Shown: in pieces, positions 7,809-15,196 of the stretch
Position numbering within the stretch: the first letter of the stretch is position 1
Layout: each line of letters begins with the position of its first letter
From: Paracoccaceae bacterium
GTDB taxonomy: Bacteria > Pseudomonadota > Alphaproteobacteria > Rhodobacterales > Rhodobacteraceae
Direction: 5' to 3'
Assembly: GCA_021648225.1 (NCBI GenBank)
Contig: JAKITE010000042.1
Coordinates: 1-19,617, forward strand
DNA length: 19,617 bases
The notes under the pieces: generated by a model
Told to the model about the DNA's origin: nothing
What the model saw: the letters and a program-made list of their open reading frames with translations, nothing else
The model's database searches: none
Position numbers and translations under genes: made by a program

Positions 7809-8801
7809 CTAGTTATCCGAAACCGGAGCTTCGTCATTGATAACAACCACATAGCTGCCATCCAGAATCGCTGCCTGTTTGGCTTTGACCAATGCGACAA
7901 TATCAGCCGGAATCAGGGATTCGTCCATGGTCAACGACCCGCCGCCATATTCCATAAAGCTGTATTGGCCGTAATCATCCGCCACATAGGTGCCATCGGC
8001 AACGGCACTAATGGCAGTATCAACCGTTGCTTCCATGTGCCAGATCGCTGACGCAAGAATGGTGCCGGGGTAATCAGCCGAAGTGTCAATCACGTTGCCA
8101 ATTGCCTTGGCGCCGCGTTCCATGGCGGCATCCGACACGCCAAAGCGTTCCGCATACATCACGTCTGCGCCCGCATCCATCATGGCAAAAGCGCTTTCTT
8201 TGGCTTTGGGAGGGTCATACCAGCTGTCAAGAAAGGTCACCATAAAGGTCACATCAGGGTTGGTTTCACGCGCGCCATTCATAAAGGCATGCATCAGCCG
8301 GTTAACCTCGGGGATGGCATAACCGCCCACCATTCCGATCAGATTGCTTTCGCTGGCTGCACCGGCAATCATGCCCGACAGGTATGCCGGTTCATGGATG
8401 AAATTGTCAAAGATCGAGAAGTTCGGTTCTTGCGGGGCAAAGCTTGACCCCATCAAAAACGCGGTTTCGGGGTAATCTGCCGCCACTTTGCGTGCCGCGC
8501 GTTCCAGCCCGAACACTTCGCCGACAATCAGGTCAACGCCGCTTTCGGCATATTCGCGCATGACGCGTTCATAATCGGTGTTCGAAACATTTTCGGAATA
8601 AACATATTCGATATCACCGCGTTCCTGCGCTGCGTTCAGCGCGATATGAATGCGGCTGATCCATTGCTGTTCGACCGGCAGGGTAAATATTCCGGCAACC
8701 TTGATGGTTTGCGCCATTGCCGCTGCCGAAGACATCGCCAAACCAAGCATGGTAGCCCCGGCGATAAGCGTTCTTCGGGATATTAGATTAGGGAGTTTCA
8801 T
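7809..8801 (-). CDS. BMP-family periplasmic binding protein, nucleobase/nucleoside type
   Basis: This 330-residue secreted protein captures the ligand for the transporter encoded downstream. The N terminus MKLPNLISRRTLIAGATMLGLAMSSAAAMA is a signal peptide with likely cleavage near residue 30. SRRTLIAG (8-15) resembles a twin-arginine signal, so export may use Tat rather than Sec. The mature protein has the BMP (Med/PnrA-like) pattern: IKVAGIFTLPVEQQW at the N terminus, then DYERVMREYAESGVDLIVGEVFG, the hinge regions AYLSGMIAGA and IGMVGGY, and GADVMYAERFG. The start at 8801 was chosen because GAGGAA precedes it closely; an upstream in-frame ATG at 8864 lacks such a site and would bury the signal peptide. 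It is the first gene of the operon, downstream of the RutR-like operator. Confidence 0.9.
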   Translation of the reverse strand: MKLPNLISRRTLIAGATMLGLAMSSAAAMAQTIKVAGIFTLPVEQQWISRIHIALNAAQERGDIEYVYSENVSNTDYERVMREYAESGVDLIVGEVFGLERAARKVAADYPETAFLMGSSFAPQEPNFSIFDNFIHEPAYLSGMIAGAASESNLIGMVGGYAIPEVNRLMHAFMNGARETNPDVTFMVTFLDSWYDPPKAKESAFAMMDAGADVMYAERFGVSDAAMERGAKAIGNVIDTSADYPGTILASAIWHMEATVDTAISAVADGTYVADDYGQYSFMEYGGGSLTMDESLIPADIVALVKAKQAAILDGSYVVVINDEAPVSDN

Positions 8802-8875
8802 TGATAATTCCTCGCTGTTGATAGGTATTATTACAGTAGCTCTTTGGCTCACATTGTAAATCAATCAGCCATAGT

Positions 8876-8891
8876 TTTACCATTTGGTCAA
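8876..8891. promoter_or_regulatory. RutR-like operator palindrome upstream of the nucleobase uptake operon
   Basis: TTTACCATTTGGTCAA matches the RutR recognition palindrome TTGACCA-NN-TGGTCAA at all but one of the 14 specified positions. RutR is a TetR-family regulator that senses uracil/thymine and controls pyrimidine use. The site is 75 bases upstream of the binding-protein ATG, and its TTGACC half on the transcribed strand could also serve as a -35 element. An eight-base A tract (transcribed strand, 8892-8899) lies immediately upstream. I could not find a convincing -10 at the matching distance. The rutR gene itself is not in the window. Confidence 0.6.
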
Positions 8892-8906
8892 GTTTTTTTT
8901 GATGTG

Positions 8907-8973
8907 AAAATAACCGCCTAAGGCCCAAAATCCCTGCACCGAATTTTTTCAGCCTTGCAAAAACCGTTATTTT
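8907..8973 (-). terminator. nested inverted repeat, candidate terminator of the cbb operon
   Basis: Three nested pairs of complementary arms occur just after cbbO: AAAATAAC (8907-8914) with GTTATTTT (8966-8973), AAGGC (8920-8924) with GCCTT (8952-8956), and AAAAT (8927-8931) with ATTTT (8943-8947). Together they can form a long interrupted stem that begins over the cbbO stop codon. The transcribed strand ends the structure with GGTTATTTTC. This would separate the RuBisCO operon from the same-strand uptake operon. The AU-rich, interrupted stem makes terminator strength uncertain. Confidence 0.4.
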
Positions 8974-11294
8974 GTCAGGCTCAGGAACAGTTGCGGCAGC
9001 TTTTCCGGCAGGCGTTCGACCTGATCAACGATGGTGTAATTATTGGCACCGAAGATGCGTTCGACATAACGGTCGGCCTCTGGATCCAGTGTCAGGCAAT
9101 AGGACATCACGCCGTTTTGCTGCAATTCCTGCACGGCTTTTTTGGCGTCAGCTCGCAGATATTGCGGATCACGTTCATCAATATCGGCGGGTTCGCCATC
9201 GGTTACCACAATCAGCAATTTGTGTTTTTCACTGCGCTGCAACAGGTGGTTTCCAGCGTGGCGCATCGCAGCACCCATACGGGTGGAAAGCCCAGCTTTC
9301 ATGCCAGCAAGTCGGGCTTTGACATCATTATCCAGATTTTGGTCAAAATCCTTGAACCGGTAATATTGCACATCATGCCGCCCGTCCGAGGCAAAGCCGT
9401 GGATGCAAAACGGATCGCCAATGCCGCTAATGGCCGCCGCCACCAACGCCGATGCTTCGCGGGTAAGTTCAAGCACGGTTTTTTCACTATCGCGCATGGT
9501 TTCATTGGTGGATTGTGAAAGATCAAGCAGGATAACCACCGAAAGATCACGCCGGTTCAGCACGTTTCGCATGGTGATACGGGTGTCGGGCTGCATGCCG
9601 ATACGCGACATCACGGCGGCCTCGACCACAGCGTTAAGATCCAGCTCGTCGCCGTCTTCCAATCGGCGCTGGCGGGTGATGCCTTGAGGGCGCAACCGGT
9701 CAATAATCTGTTTGATCCGGTGGCTGATGCCTTTGTGTCGGGTCAGCAGATCATCAATTTCCGCAGGGTCGCCTTTGCCTTGACGGCGCTCAAAAAGCGT
9801 TGTCCAGCTGGGGCGGTGCAACTGCACCTTGTAATCCCATTCAGGGTAATGGAACGGGTCTGAAATGGGTTCTTTGCCCTCCATTTCATTATAGGAAACG
9901 CCCTCGTCCTCGTATGGAAACAGCTCGGTGCCCATCACCCAGATTTCCTGTGCGTCATCGCCGGCGTTTTCGACCTCTACCTCGTTGACCATTTCCATAA
10001 CATTGACATAACGGCGCACCTGTTGCTGGCTGGCGGCATAGCTGTCGGGGTTATCCCAGTTGAAATCCTCCAGCGCCCAGACAAACCGGTTGTCATCGCG
10101 ATACGGAATGCGCAGGCTTTCCAGAATGCGCAGCGATGGCATGGCGCGGCGATGGGAAAGCAGGGTAAACAGCTCTGTTCCCAGATCCCATGTGATTTTG
10201 CCAGCCTCGTGTTCAGCCTCGATAAATTCGTGGAACCGCGATACCAGATCGTCAATTTCAACATCACCGGTGGTTTGTGACGGGTCCAGCAATGCCAGTG
10301 CGGTTTTTTCCAGCAAGGGCATGGTTTCATGTTCGTATGTTTCAGAATTGGGCAGCAACATCAATGATTTCCACAGGTTCCGCAACCCGGGGAAATTGCG
10401 GATGGCGGCATATTCCACCCGTGCGTCATCTATAAAACCGATAAAAAACCGCTGGGCCGGTGCCAGCGCCTCGGCGGCCTGAGGCATTTTGGTATAGGCA
10501 ATATGGGCCGCCATATGGGCGCACATGGCCCGATATAAATCTAGCCCCGCAACATCGCCAATATCATCCACCGCGTCGGGCAGATGCATGGCCCCGTCTT
10601 CGATAAACGGGCGAAATCCCAGATGGTCAGCCGCACTTGGGCGCAGAAAAAACGCCCGCCCCCAAAAGGCACGCAGGTAATAATTCAACTTGCGCTGGTT
10701 GCTGATAAACAGCGTGCCACGGCGTTCCTGTTTCAAAACCGCTTTGGAATCCTCGGATTCCAGGCCAAAATAGGCGGCTTGGCGCACAAAATCGCGCCGG
10801 TAAACATCCGCGCCAAAATCCACCCAGCGGCGCAGTCCGGTTAAGGTCAGGCGGGTCAGCAGCTTGTCTATCACCCCGAACATCGGGCGCAAACCGCGCG
10901 GGGCGCGGGCTGCCAGCCGGTGCAGCAATTGCAGATACAGGCGTAACAATTCCGGGTCGCCCAATCGGCGCGCCACGGCAGGCAGGGTTGCGACCATGCG
11001 TTCCAGCACCGCGCCCGAGGTCATGGAGGAAAGTAGCAGAACGCCCGCAACACAATCGCGAATGATATCCTCGCCGCATTCTTTAACAACCTGCGGCATC
11101 TCTGCCAGATAGGTCACCAGCAGATCAGGGGTTTTGCCAAGATTGACCAGCCCGCGCGCCCCGTCAAGATAATCTTTCAGCCCTTGCGCCGACATATTGC
11201 GCGCCGCCTCGTGGAATGTCGCGTCAAGCGTATCGGCCAGCGCCGGAGCCATTTTCAGCAGTTCTTCGCGGTAATCCTCTAGGGTAACACTCAT
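8967..11294 (-). CDS. cbbO: CbbO, VWA-domain RuBisCO activase subunit
   Basis: This 775-residue cytoplasmic protein has a long alpha-helical N-terminal region and a C-terminal von Willebrand factor A domain. The metal-ion-dependent adhesion site is complete: DLSQS (D591-S595), a threonine in STRMG (T671) and VVTDGE (D699). CbbO is the adaptor that links the CbbQ AAA+ hexamer to inhibited RuBisCO; the VWA metal site is needed in characterised CbbQO activases. Length fits the family (about 760-790). A GAGGGAG ribosome binding site precedes the ATG. The gene follows cbbQ by 48 bases. Without the cbbLSQ context it could be mistaken for NorD, which has a similar architecture in denitrifiers, but no nor genes are present. 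Confidence 0.92.
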   Translation of the reverse strand: MSVTLEDYREELLKMAPALADTLDATFHEAARNMSAQGLKDYLDGARGLVNLGKTPDLLVTYLAEMPQVVKECGEDIIRDCVAGVLLLSSMTSGAVLERMVATLPAVARRLGDPELLRLYLQLLHRLAARAPRGLRPMFGVIDKLLTRLTLTGLRRWVDFGADVYRRDFVRQAAYFGLESEDSKAVLKQERRGTLFISNQRKLNYYLRAFWGRAFFLRPSAADHLGFRPFIEDGAMHLPDAVDDIGDVAGLDLYRAMCAHMAAHIAYTKMPQAAEALAPAQRFFIGFIDDARVEYAAIRNFPGLRNLWKSLMLLPNSETYEHETMPLLEKTALALLDPSQTTGDVEIDDLVSRFHEFIEAEHEAGKITWDLGTELFTLLSHRRAMPSLRILESLRIPYRDDNRFVWALEDFNWDNPDSYAASQQQVRRYVNVMEMVNEVEVENAGDDAQEIWVMGTELFPYEDEGVSYNEMEGKEPISDPFHYPEWDYKVQLHRPSWTTLFERRQGKGDPAEIDDLLTRHKGISHRIKQIIDRLRPQGITRQRRLEDGDELDLNAVVEAAVMSRIGMQPDTRITMRNVLNRRDLSVVILLDLSQSTNETMRDSEKTVLELTREASALVAAAISGIGDPFCIHGFASDGRHDVQYYRFKDFDQNLDNDVKARLAGMKAGLSTRMGAAMRHAGNHLLQRSEKHKLLIVVTDGEPADIDERDPQYLRADAKKAVQELQQNGVMSYCLTLDPEADRYVERIFGANNYTIVDQVERLPEKLPQLFLSLTK

Positions 11295-11331
11295 GATAAC
11301 TCCCTCACAATTGGCCAGCCTTGCGGACAGG

Positions 11332-11354
11332 TTTTTTGCGCCTTAGGCAAAAAA
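11332..11354 (-). other. inverted repeat over the cbbQ stop codon
   Basis: Arms TTTTTTGC (11332-11339) and GCAAAAAA (11347-11354) flank a seven-base loop containing the cbbQ stop codon. The stem is mostly A-U. It may mark an RNA processing or weak attenuation point between cbbQ and cbbO, or may be coincidental. Confidence 0.35.
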
Positions 11355-12152
11355 CGTGGCAACTGCCGCGCCCAGCGTGTCGCGCATATCGGGGTCGTCG
11401 GTAATGGGTTCGACCAATGCCATCTGGCAGGCCGCCACCGGCGCAATGCCTTTGACAATCAGCTGCGCTGCATAAATCAACAGCCGTGTTGACATGCCTT
11501 CATCCAGCCCGTGACCTTTGAGGTTCCGCGAGCTTTGCGCCACCTGCACCAGACGCTCGGCAATGGCCATATCAATACTGGATTCATGGGCGACAATTTT
11601 GGCCTCGATGGCGGAATCGGGATAATCAAACGACATGGCGCCAAAACGCTGTTTGGTGGATTGTTTCAGGTCTTTCATCATCGACTGATAGCCGGGATTA
11701 TACGAAATCACGATCTGGAAATCCGGGTGCGCCTCGACCAGTTCGCCCTTTTTTTCCAACGGCAACTGGCGGCGGTGGTCTGTCAGGGGGTGGATCACCA
11801 CGGTGGTGTCCTGACGGGCCTCGACCACTTCGTCCAGATAACAGATTGCGCCGATGCGCGCGGCGGTGGTCAGCGGGCCGTCTTGCCATTTGGTGCCGTT
11901 GGCATCCAGCAAAAACCGGCCAACCAGATCAGATGCGGTCATGTCTTCGTTGCAGGCCACGGTGATCAGCGGTTTTTGCAATTTCCACGCCATATATTCG
12001 ACAAACCGCGATTTGCCACACCCCGTAGGGCCTTTGAGCATCACCGGCATGCGCACATCATATGCGGCCTGATACCGCGTGATTTCATCGCTGACAGCGT
12101 GATAATAGGGTTCGGTTTTGATCAGATATTCGGATGGGTTTGCATTGCTCAT
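11343..12152 (-). CDS. cbbQ: CbbQ, AAA+ RuBisCO activase ATPase (MoxR/NorQ family)
   Basis: This 269-residue ATPase is the usual CbbQ size. Walker A is GPTGCGKS (G41-S48) and Walker B is ICYLDE (103-108). The MoxR-type NPGYQSMMKDLKQSTKQRF segment (about 172-190) carries sensor 1 and the arginine-finger region. CbbQ forms ring hexamers that, with CbbO, remove inhibitory sugar phosphates from form I RuBisCO using ATP. It lies 92 bases after cbbS on the same strand. No strong Shine-Dalgarno is seen before the ATG and a hairpin lies in the leader, consistent with lower output than cbbLS. Closely related NorQ/NirQ proteins act on nitric oxide reductase; the adjacent cbbLS settles the assignment. 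Confidence 0.94.
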   Translation of the reverse strand: MSNANPSEYLIKTEPYYHAVSDEITRYQAAYDVRMPVMLKGPTGCGKSRFVEYMAWKLQKPLITVACNEDMTASDLVGRFLLDANGTKWQDGPLTTAARIGAICYLDEVVEARQDTTVVIHPLTDHRRQLPLEKKGELVEAHPDFQIVISYNPGYQSMMKDLKQSTKQRFGAMSFDYPDSAIEAKIVAHESSIDMAIAERLVQVAQSSRNLKGHGLDEGMSTRLLIYAAQLIVKGIAPVAACQMALVEPITDDPDMRDTLGAAVATFFA

Positions 12153-12201
12153 GGCTGAACGCTCGCTTGTGAAGGCCCGTTTGGGATGACATTTTTGGGG
12201 T

Positions 12202-12228
12202 GGCAGGGCCGAAAAATACGCCCCTGCC
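12202..12228 (-). other. intercistronic hairpin between cbbS and cbbQ
   Basis: Arms GGCAGGG (12202-12208) and CCCTGCC (12222-12228) enclose a 13-base loop in the 92-bp gap. On the transcribed strand the stem is followed by ACCCCAAAAATG, so there is no U run and it is not a standard terminator. A role in protecting the cbbLS message or damping cbbQO expression is an inference. Confidence 0.5.
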
Positions 12229-12244
12229 GGTTTTGACTGGAGGG

Positions 12245-12604
12245 TTAAACCTTGATTTCAGCCCGATGCACGATAAATGCGGTGCCTTGGGATTGTTTGA
12301 TATTGTCATAGCCAATCACCCGAACATGGTTGTCAGGGTTTGATTTATGGCAAAGCTCTATTTCTGCCAGAATGGCATCAATATCGGTTTCGCCAAACAT
12401 CGGCAATTTCCACATATACCAGTAATTCGACCGGGCATTTTCCGGTTCCGAATGTTCAATCGCGGGGTTCCAGCCTTGGTCGACAATATATTGCAGCTGC
12501 ATCCGCAATTCATCGGCGGTTAGCGTTGGAATATACGAAAACGTTTCCATTTTGCGGCTGTTCGGGTCGGACAGACGAGAGCTGTAGTCCATTACATCGC
12601 TCAT
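12245..12604 (-). CDS. cbbS: RuBisCO form I small subunit
   Basis: This 119-residue small subunit caps the L8 core to form the L8S8 enzyme. Recognisable elements are METFSYIPTLTADELRMQLQYIVDQGWNPAIEHSE, the small-subunit signature YWYMWKLPMFGETD (about 61-74) and VRVIGYDNIKQSQGTAFIVHRA near the C terminus. The N terminus before METFSY is about 18 residues long, in keeping with my recollection that IAq small subunits carry a longer N-terminal arm than carboxysomal IAc ones. I chose the ATG at 12604 because AAAAGGAA precedes it; a further upstream in-frame ATG at 12673 would overlap cbbL. It follows cbbL by 31 bases and is surely co-transcribed. Confidence 0.96.
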   Translation of the reverse strand: MSDVMDYSSRLSDPNSRKMETFSYIPTLTADELRMQLQYIVDQGWNPAIEHSEPENARSNYWYMWKLPMFGETDIDAILAEIELCHKSNPDNHVRVIGYDNIKQSQGTAFIVHRAEIKV

Positions 12605-12635
12605 GATTTTATTCCTTTTATTAAAGTCAGGGTGA

Positions 12636-14054
12636 TCATTTGTGTTCCACGTCGAGCTTGTCCACAGTGTCAAATTCGAATTTGATTTCTTTCCATGTTT
12701 CCATGGCGATTTTCAATTCGGGGCTGTGTTTGGCTGCCGCGACAAGAATATCTTTGCCTTCTTTTTCCAGATCACGGCCCTCGTTGCGCGCCTTGACGCA
12801 TGCCTCCAATGATACGCGGTTTGCGGCTGCGCCAGCGGCGTTGCCCCAAGGGTGGCCCAATGTGCCGCCACCAAACTGGAAACAGGCATCATCGCCAAAA
12901 ATGCTCAGCAATGCCGGCATGTGCCAAACATGGATCCCACCCGAGGCAACCGGCATAACACCCGGCATCTGTCCCCAATCCTGATCAAAGAATATCCCGC
13001 GCGAACGGTCCTCTTTGATGTATTTGTCCCGCATCAGATCCACCCAGCCAAGCGTGGCCGCGCGGTCGCCTTCCAGCTTACCGACCACTGTGCCGGAATG
13101 CAGATGGTCGCCGCCCAGCAGGCGCAGCATTTTGGTTAATACGCGGAAATTGATGCCGTGTTTGGGGTGACGGTCAATCACGCCGTGCATGGCGCGGTGA
13201 ACATGCAACAACATGCCGTTATCGCGGCACCATTTTGACAGGCTTTGCTGTGCAGCCCACCCCATGGTCAGATAGTCGCTCATGATGATCGGCGCGCCGA
13301 TTTCCTTGGCGAATTCTGCACGTTTATACATTTCTTCAACATCAGGCGCAGTTACGTTCAGGTAATGGCCCTTGATCTCGCCGGTTTCCAACTGCGCCTT
13401 TTCGGTGGCTTCTTGCACAAATTCAAACCGGTCACGCCAGCGCATGAACGGCTGGGAATTGACGTTTTCATCATCTTTGGTGAAATCCAGCCCGCCGCGC
13501 AGGGCTTCATAGCAGGCACGGCCATAATTTTTGGCGGAAAGGCCAAGTTTTGGCTTAATCGTGCAACCCAGCAGCGGGCGGCCATATTTGTTCAGCTTGT
13601 CGCGCTCTACCTGAATGCCATGGGGCGGGCCGGGGTTACCGGCAACAAACCAAAGCGGAAAGCGCACGTCTTCCAACCGCAACCCGCGCAGGGCCTTAAA
13701 GCCAAACACGTTGCCAACCAACGAGGTAAACACGTTAACAACCGAGCCTTCTTCAAACAGGCCCATCGGATAAGCCACAAAAGCATAATAGCTTTCATCA
13801 TCGCCCGGCACGTCCTCGATCGCATAGGCGCGGCCACGGTAATAATCCATGTCGGTCAACAGATCGGTCCAGACCGTGGTCCATGTGCCGGTCGAGGATT
13901 CAGCCGCCACCGCTGCGGCAACTTCTTCGCGCGGCAGGCCCGGTTGCGGGGTGATTTTGAAACAGGCCAGAACATCGCTGTCTTTTGGCGTGTAATTCGG
14001 ATCCCAATAGGTTTCGCGGTAGTCCTGAACCCCCGCCTGATATGATTTTGCCAT
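12636..14054 (-). CDS. cbbL: RuBisCO form IA (IAq-type) large subunit
   Basis: This 472-residue large subunit carboxylates or oxygenates ribulose-1,5-bisphosphate. Active-site residues are present with a constant offset of eight from spinach numbering: K167 and K169 in GCTIKPKLGLS, the carbamylated K193 with D195 and E196 in GGLDFTKDDENVNSQPF, H286-R287 in HVHRAMH, H319 in GGDHLHSGT and loop-6 K326 in VVGKLEG. The N terminus KSYQAGVQDYRETYW and TPQPGLPREEVAAAVAAESSTGTW point to green-type form IA rather than red-type IC/ID. With cbbS, cbbQ and cbbO following and no carboxysome genes, the IAq class is the best fit. AAGGAA precedes the ATG. The divergent cbbR lies 111 bases away. Confidence 0.97.
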   Translation of the reverse strand: MAKSYQAGVQDYRETYWDPNYTPKDSDVLACFKITPQPGLPREEVAAAVAAESSTGTWTTVWTDLLTDMDYYRGRAYAIEDVPGDDESYYAFVAYPMGLFEEGSVVNVFTSLVGNVFGFKALRGLRLEDVRFPLWFVAGNPGPPHGIQVERDKLNKYGRPLLGCTIKPKLGLSAKNYGRACYEALRGGLDFTKDDENVNSQPFMRWRDRFEFVQEATEKAQLETGEIKGHYLNVTAPDVEEMYKRAEFAKEIGAPIIMSDYLTMGWAAQQSLSKWCRDNGMLLHVHRAMHGVIDRHPKHGINFRVLTKMLRLLGGDHLHSGTVVGKLEGDRAATLGWVDLMRDKYIKEDRSRGIFFDQDWGQMPGVMPVASGGIHVWHMPALLSIFGDDACFQFGGGTLGHPWGNAAGAAANRVSLEACVKARNEGRDLEKEGKDILVAAAKHSPELKIAMETWKEIKFEFDTVDKLDVEHK

Positions 14055-14165
14055 TCCAGCATTCCTTTATTAATTGAGTCGCGGCAGAACCGCATGTTGA
14101 ATTGTTAAGGGAATGTAAGTATAAACAAAAATCGAAAGTTTCTATTGGACCTATAGAGAACACCT
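14055..14165. promoter_or_regulatory. cbbR-cbbL divergent control region with LysR-type T-N11-A sites
   Basis: This 111-bp spacer must hold both promoters and the CbbR binding sites. Two dyads fit the LysR-type rule T-N11-A: CTAT-N7-ATAG at 14142-14156, ten bases before the cbbR ATG, and TTA-N8-TAA at 14105-14118. The region 14101-14160 is clearly more AT-rich than the genes around it. The paired arrangement suits a tetrameric CbbR that autoregulates itself and activates cbbL. I could not assign -35/-10 boxes with confidence. Confidence 0.5.
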
Positions 14166-15107
14166 ATGCAAAATAATTACAGTGATACGGTTCGGCAAAA
14201 CCTGCCCAACATCACCCTGCGCCAAATGCAGATATTTGAATCGGTGGTGCGTCTGGGCGGATACACCCGCGCGGCAAATGAATTGCACCTGACCCAGCCG
14301 ACCGTTTCGATGCAAATCAGCAAACTATCCGATATATTAGGGCTGGAACTGCTGGAGCAAACCGGCCGCACAACCAGCGCCACCTCGATTGGCCGACAGG
14401 TTTACGCCAATGTTCAGGAAATTTTACAGCGGCTGGCCGCGCTTGGCGATTTGGCCGATGACCTGAAAGGCGTGTTGCAAGGCGAACTAAAGGTCTCGGT
14501 CATTACTACTGCCGCGTATTTCATGCCGCATTATATGGGTAAATTTATCGAGAATCACCCGCTGGTCACCCCGCATCTAACCATCAGCAACCGCAATGAC
14601 GCGATTGAACGGCTGCGCACCAATCAGGATGATTTGCTGATCATGGGCAAGGTGCCGGATAACATGCCGGTCAAGGCCTATCCGTTTATCAATAACGAAG
14701 TGGTGGTAATTGCCCGCCCCGATCATCCGTTGCGCGGCAAGAAAAACATCCCGCTGGAACAATTGGTCAAAGAACGGTTTCTGGTCCGCGAACCGGGGTC
14801 GGGCACACGGCGCGCGGTTGATCAGCTGTTGGCGCAATCCGACCTGAAACTGATACCCTATATGGAGCTGGGCAATGCCGAGGCCATCAAACAAGGGGTT
14901 ATGGCTGGTTTGGGCATTTCGGTTCTGTCACGGCGAAACCTTGATCTGGAGCTAGTTTCAAACCGCATTACCATTCTGGATGTGCAGGGGTTTCCGCTGG
15001 TGCGGCGCTGGTATGCGGCCCATTACCAAGGTAAACGCCTGTCTTTACTGACCCGCAATTTTCTGGAATATATTTTAAAGGAAAGCGCCGCACAGGAACA
15101 GGGGTGA
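14166..15107 (+). CDS. cbbR: CbbR, LysR-type regulator of the RuBisCO operon
   Basis: This 313-residue LysR-family regulator has a winged helix-turn-helix at about residues 16-75 (ITLRQMQIFESVVRLGGYTRAANELHLTQPTVSMQISKL). A two-lobed effector domain follows (about 95-300), with GELKVSVITTAAYFMPHYMGKFIENHP at its start. CbbR proteins respond to Calvin-cycle metabolites such as RuBP, ATP or NADPH depending on the species, and activate cbb operons. Divergent placement next to cbbL is the classic arrangement. The ribosome binding site before the ATG is weak (GAGAA). The ATG is ten bases past a T-N11-A dyad, so binding there would block its own transcription. Confidence 0.93.
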   Translation: MQNNYSDTVRQNLPNITLRQMQIFESVVRLGGYTRAANELHLTQPTVSMQISKLSDILGLELLEQTGRTTSATSIGRQVYANVQEILQRLAALGDLADDLKGVLQGELKVSVITTAAYFMPHYMGKFIENHPLVTPHLTISNRNDAIERLRTNQDDLLIMGKVPDNMPVKAYPFINNEVVVIARPDHPLRGKKNIPLEQLVKERFLVREPGSGTRRAVDQLLAQSDLKLIPYMELGNAEAIKQGVMAGLGISVLSRRNLDLELVSNRITILDVQGFPLVRRWYAAHYQGKRLSLLTRNFLEYILKESAAQEQG

Positions 15108-15196
15108 TAAAGGCCTTGATTTCAATAATACTATACGTTTAGCCTGACCGGAAATTGACGCGGGAAAATCCGCGCATCTCGATAGGGAGAAATGAT
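15108..15196 (+). promoter_or_regulatory. leader of the polyamine-type transporter operon, with a small hairpin
   Basis: The 89-bp gap holds an inverted repeat CGCGG (15159-15163) / CCGCG (15170-15174) with a six-base loop, then GGGAG (15185-15189) as ribosome binding site for the TTG start at 15197. TATACG occurs at 15132-15137 but no matching -35 is visible. The region may contain the operon promoter, or transcription may read through from cbbR. Confidence 0.35.

Noticed and set aside
8967..12152. CbbQ/CbbO viewed as a MoxR-VWA pair of unknown or defence function
   Set aside because: The MoxR-type ATPase and VWA protein directly follow cbbLS on the same strand and match the known CbbQO activase, so no novel role is needed. 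NorQ/NorD was also rejected, since no nitric oxide reductase genes are present.
13245..14045. Long open frame (266 codons) on the + strand opposite cbbL
   Set aside because: It lies entirely antisense to a well-conserved RuBisCO large-subunit gene, has no ribosome binding site, and its translation shows no recognisable domain. It is a shadow of codon bias in cbbL.
14055..14165. Distinct sigma70 promoters for cbbL or cbbR
   Set aside because: Several AT-rich hexamers exist but no pair with good match and spacing stood out, so I reported only the regulator dyads.
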